A stretch of DNA of 64,000 nt. Source: Microbulbifer sp. VAAF005 (GTDB lineage: Bacteria; Pseudomonadota; Gammaproteobacteria; Pseudomonadales; Cellvibrionaceae). Positions 62,077 to 64,000 of this stretch are shown here, piece after piece. The position numbers were made by a program, and so were the translations under genes. The stretch spans positions 3,328,501 through 3,392,500 of the forward strand of contig NZ_CP120233.1 in assembly GCF_030012985.1 (NCBI RefSeq), written 5' to 3'. The notes under the pieces were generated by a model. It was given only the letters and a program-made list of their open reading frames with translations, was not told the DNA's origin and made no database searches. The number at the start of each line of letters is the position of its first letter. Within the stretch, counting starts at the first letter, position 1.

Positions 62077-63096
62077 TTACTTGAGGTGTTCCCTAAGCTC
62101 GGAGCCTGCTTGATCAAGAGCATCCTGCACCGCGGGCACGTCACTCAGGGCATTTAGTAGGCCGTAGTCGTGAATCATGCCGTTATAGCGAACAGCGGTT
62201 ACGGTCACACCAGCTTCGTTAAGTTTGCGGGCGTAAGCTTCCCCTTCATCTCTCAGCACATCCATCTCAGCAGTCTGCACCAGAGCGGGAGGCAAGCCGA
62301 CCAACTGGGATTTGCTTGCGCGCAGAGGTGAAGCATAGATCTCGTTGCGCTGTTTGGGGTCGGTAGTGTAGTTATCCCAGAACCACTTCATCATATCCCG
62401 TGTCAGGAAGTGATCCTGGGCGAACTGCTTATAAGAAGCGTTGTTGAAGTTGGCATCGGTAACCGGCCAGAGCAGCAGTTGGAATTGCAGATCCGGTGTT
62501 CCTTTCTCTTTCGCCATCAAGGCAACCACGGCTGCCATATTGCCACCGACACTGTTACCGGCCACGGCAAGACGGGAGCCGTCGACACCGATCTTTTCGC
62601 CATTCTCCGCGACCCACTGGGTAGCCGCATAAGCCTGGTTAATTGCAGTCGGGTACTTGGCCTCTGGAGATGGGGTGTAATCCACATACACCGCAGCGGC
62701 GCCGGAGCGTTGAACCAGATCGCGGATCAAGCGTTCGTGGGTTGGGTAGTCACCCAAGACCCAGCCTCCGCCGTGGAAATACATAAAGGCGGGAATCTGG
62801 CCCCGGGTGTTTTTCGGTTTAACGATAGTCAGTTCCAGCTTTTCGCCATTAACCGTAATGGTTTTCTTGCTGACTTCAGCGGGCGGCAATTGCGCACCCT
62901 CTTGGGCTCCGACCAGGACGGCGCGGGCATCTTTTGGTGATAGTTGCTCAATGGGTTTGCCGCCACCTTGCGCCAGTGCTTGAAGGAACCCCTGGGTATT
63001 TTTCTCCACACCAGGGGAAATAGAAGCAGACGCAGAAGCCATACCAAGAGCAAAGAAAAGGGGTAGTGCCAGCTTGGAAATTTTTAAGCCATTCAT
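62077..63096 (-). CDS. Secreted alpha/beta hydrolase, HSL-type esterase
   Basis: 339 aa with signal peptide (LALPLFFALGMASASAS). Oxyanion-hole HGGGWVLGDYPTHERL, nucleophile Ser in AVAGNSVGGNMAAV (GxSxG, with N for the usual D), acid Asp in AEMDVLRDEGEAYA, His in MIHDYGLLNA. The HSL family acts on short acyl or aryl esters. ATG 63096 with AGGT upstream; TTG 63111 less likely. Followed leftward by the shared terminator. Confidence 0.88.
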   Translation of the reverse strand: MNGLKISKLALPLFFALGMASASASISPGVEKNTQGFLQALAQGGGKPIEQLSPKDARAVLVGAQEGAQLPPAEVSKKTITVNGEKLELTIVKPKNTRGQIPAFMYFHGGGWVLGDYPTHERLIRDLVQRSGAAAVYVDYTPSPEAKYPTAINQAYAATQWVAENGEKIGVDGSRLAVAGNSVGGNMAAVVALMAKEKGTPDLQFQLLLWPVTDANFNNASYKQFAQDHFLTRDMMKWFWDNYTTDPKQRNEIYASPLRASKSQLVGLPPALVQTAEMDVLRDEGEAYARKLNEAGVTVTAVRYNGMIHDYGLLNALSDVPAVQDALDQAGSELREHLK

Positions 63097-63126
63097 AACG
63101 GATACCTTCAACTCTCTACCGGTTGC

Positions 63127-63549
63127 TTAAGCGGATATGTGCAGGCGCACATCAACATTGCCTCGGGTTGCATTGGAATAAGGGCAAACTTCTTCGTGAG
63201 CGGTGTTGGCAATTTTTTCTGCCGTCGCCTGATCCAGGCCAGGAAGATCGATGTAGAGGTCAATATCCAGACCGAACCCCTTACCCTGGGGACCGATTCC
63301 AACTTCAGCGCGCACAGTGGTTTCTTCCGGGACTTTTACTTTCTCTTTACCGGCGACAAACTTAAGAGCGCCAATAAAGCAGGCAGAGTAACCCGCAGCA
63401 AACAGTTGCTCTGGGTTGGTGCCATCGCCACCGGGGCCGCCAAGCTCTTTGGGAATACTGAGCTTTACGCTTAACTTTCCATCTGATGATTGAGCTTCGC
63501 CATCACGGCCGCCATTTGCGGTTGCTACTGCGGTGTAAACTGTTTGCAT
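63127..63549 (-). CDS. ohr: Organic hydroperoxide resistance protein Ohr
   Basis: Thiol peroxidase detoxifying organic hydroperoxides; 140 aa OsmC fold. The two catalytic Cys are in GYSACFIGALKF and EEVCPYSNATRGN, and the Arg is expected in the conserved loop near GKLSVKLSIP. An ohrR-like MarR gene lies upstream in the same direction with a repeated operator between, the usual arrangement. Confidence 0.95.
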   Translation of the reverse strand: MQTVYTAVATANGGRDGEAQSSDGKLSVKLSIPKELGGPGGDGTNPEQLFAAGYSACFIGALKFVAGKEKVKVPEETTVRAEVGIGPQGKGFGLDIDLYIDLPGLDQATAEKIANTAHEEVCPYSNATRGNVDVRLHISA

Positions 63550-63699
63550 TACCTGTCCTCATTGATGTGTGTTTGTCTGTCAGAAGCCGCCTGGAATGGA
63601 GTCCAGTCCTTTTCCCGCTGGATTTATTGAGCTGGGGGTAGTAGTCCGGATTTCTAAGTCAGCTTCTAAACAGCGCGTCAGCTTGGACGCCAGATAAAG

Positions 63700-63726
63700 T
63701 TATTGCGATAACTATTATTGCGATAA
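63700..63726. promoter_or_regulatory. Tandem TTATTGCGATAA sites upstream of ohr
   Basis: Two identical 12-mers at 63700-63711 and 63715-63726, spaced 15 bp start to start. Each is an imperfect palindrome. They lie 151 bp before the ohr ATG. Candidate OhrR sites. The same region continues into GTTGCTATAAGG ... ATAGCTATAAC (63733-63759), also dyad-like. Confidence 0.5.
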
Positions 63727-63813
63727 TTAAATGTTGCTATAAGGACGATAGCTATAACAAATGGAGCCAAAGCGGGGGCCCCGCTAATGGCGGGGCGATA
63801 AAAGAGGGGAAGA

Positions 63814-64000
63814 TTAGGGGGTCGCTAAATATTGGCGAAGCGTCTCTATTTGCGTCTTTAGCGCCCGTGCAGACTGAGGATTCAAGCCACAGGCATTCAG
63901 CACTTGAGTGGGAATTGAAGCAGCTTCTTTTTGCATCGACCTACCGGCATCAGTCAGCTCGATAATGACTCGACGCTCATCCTCCGGGTCTCGGTGGCGG
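63814..64000 (-). CDS. OhrR-like MarR-family regulator, C-terminal part
   Basis: Runs off the window. 61 codons visible: RHRDPEDERRVIIELTDAGR is the MarR wing/C-terminal signature (R-x-x-x-D-x-R-x-x-x-x-x-L-T-x-x-G), then helices (SMQKEAASIPTQVLNACGLN) ending at YLATP. Likely senses organic hydroperoxides by a Cys in the missing N-terminal part. Confidence 0.85.
   Translation of the reverse strand, partial: RHRDPEDERRVIIELTDAGRSMQKEAASIPTQVLNACGLNPQSARALKTQIETLRQYLATP

Overview
The window looks like a marine gammaproteobacterium. The chromosomal half has the yggX-mutY-asmA / hisBHAF / ctpA-envC-gpmI-yibN-grxC-secB block that pseudomonads and Cellvibrionales relatives (for example Microbulbifer) share, followed by a hut histidine-degradation cluster. 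The genus is an inference. Nothing in the sequence names it.

Bases 1 to about 31,900 are a P2-superfamily prophage of the HP1/K139 (kappa) type, ending beside a tRNA-Phe(GAA) gene. Leftward: a partial integrase and a repressor. Rightward: a tandem-domain Cox-like regulator, a toprim primase-helicase with one apparent frameshift, a GGAAC-repeat region that may be the origin, and a run of small unknown genes. A second HTH regulator, an Ogr-like late activator, the portal and the large terminase read leftward. Scaffold, capsid, small terminase, completion proteins, sheath, tube, lysis genes, tail chaperone pair, tape measure, baseplate, fibre and spike read rightward to a terminator at 30,708-30,733. 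A BrnT toxin with two very small antitoxin-like proteins sits between that terminator and the tRNA. The left end (attL) is outside the window.

The prophage holds most of the unusual material. A shortened second copy of the terminase ATPase domain, with a changed Walker B, lies between terminase and portal. There is one well-supported programmed -1 frameshift (tail chaperone, A AAA AAG). Three further genes need a -1 shift at a homopolymer to be full length (primase, a membrane/winged-helix protein, holin). These may be programmed, decay or sequencing errors.

From 32,173 to 50,000 the genes are housekeeping: iron handling and DNA repair (yggX, mutY), an AsmA protein, a zinc-type TonB receptor with a small partner, histidine biosynthesis, envelope proteolysis and division (ctpA, envC), glycolysis (gpmI, later pykA), redox and secretion (yibN, grxC, secB), then a thioesterase, an SDR and an Smr protein. 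From 50,000 to 53,600 there are several lipoproteins: two META-type, a tiny 55-residue one, a Tyr/Arg/Gly-rich one and a Cys-rich one.

From 53,853 to 60,510 the hut genes form two divergent groups, hutC-hutU-hutH leftward and hutI-hutG rightward, around a HutC-type palindrome. A 151-bp MITE-like element separates hutU and hutH. A LysR regulator and a RidA protein follow, then a secreted esterase, ohr and the 3' end of an ohrR-like MarR gene that runs off the window.
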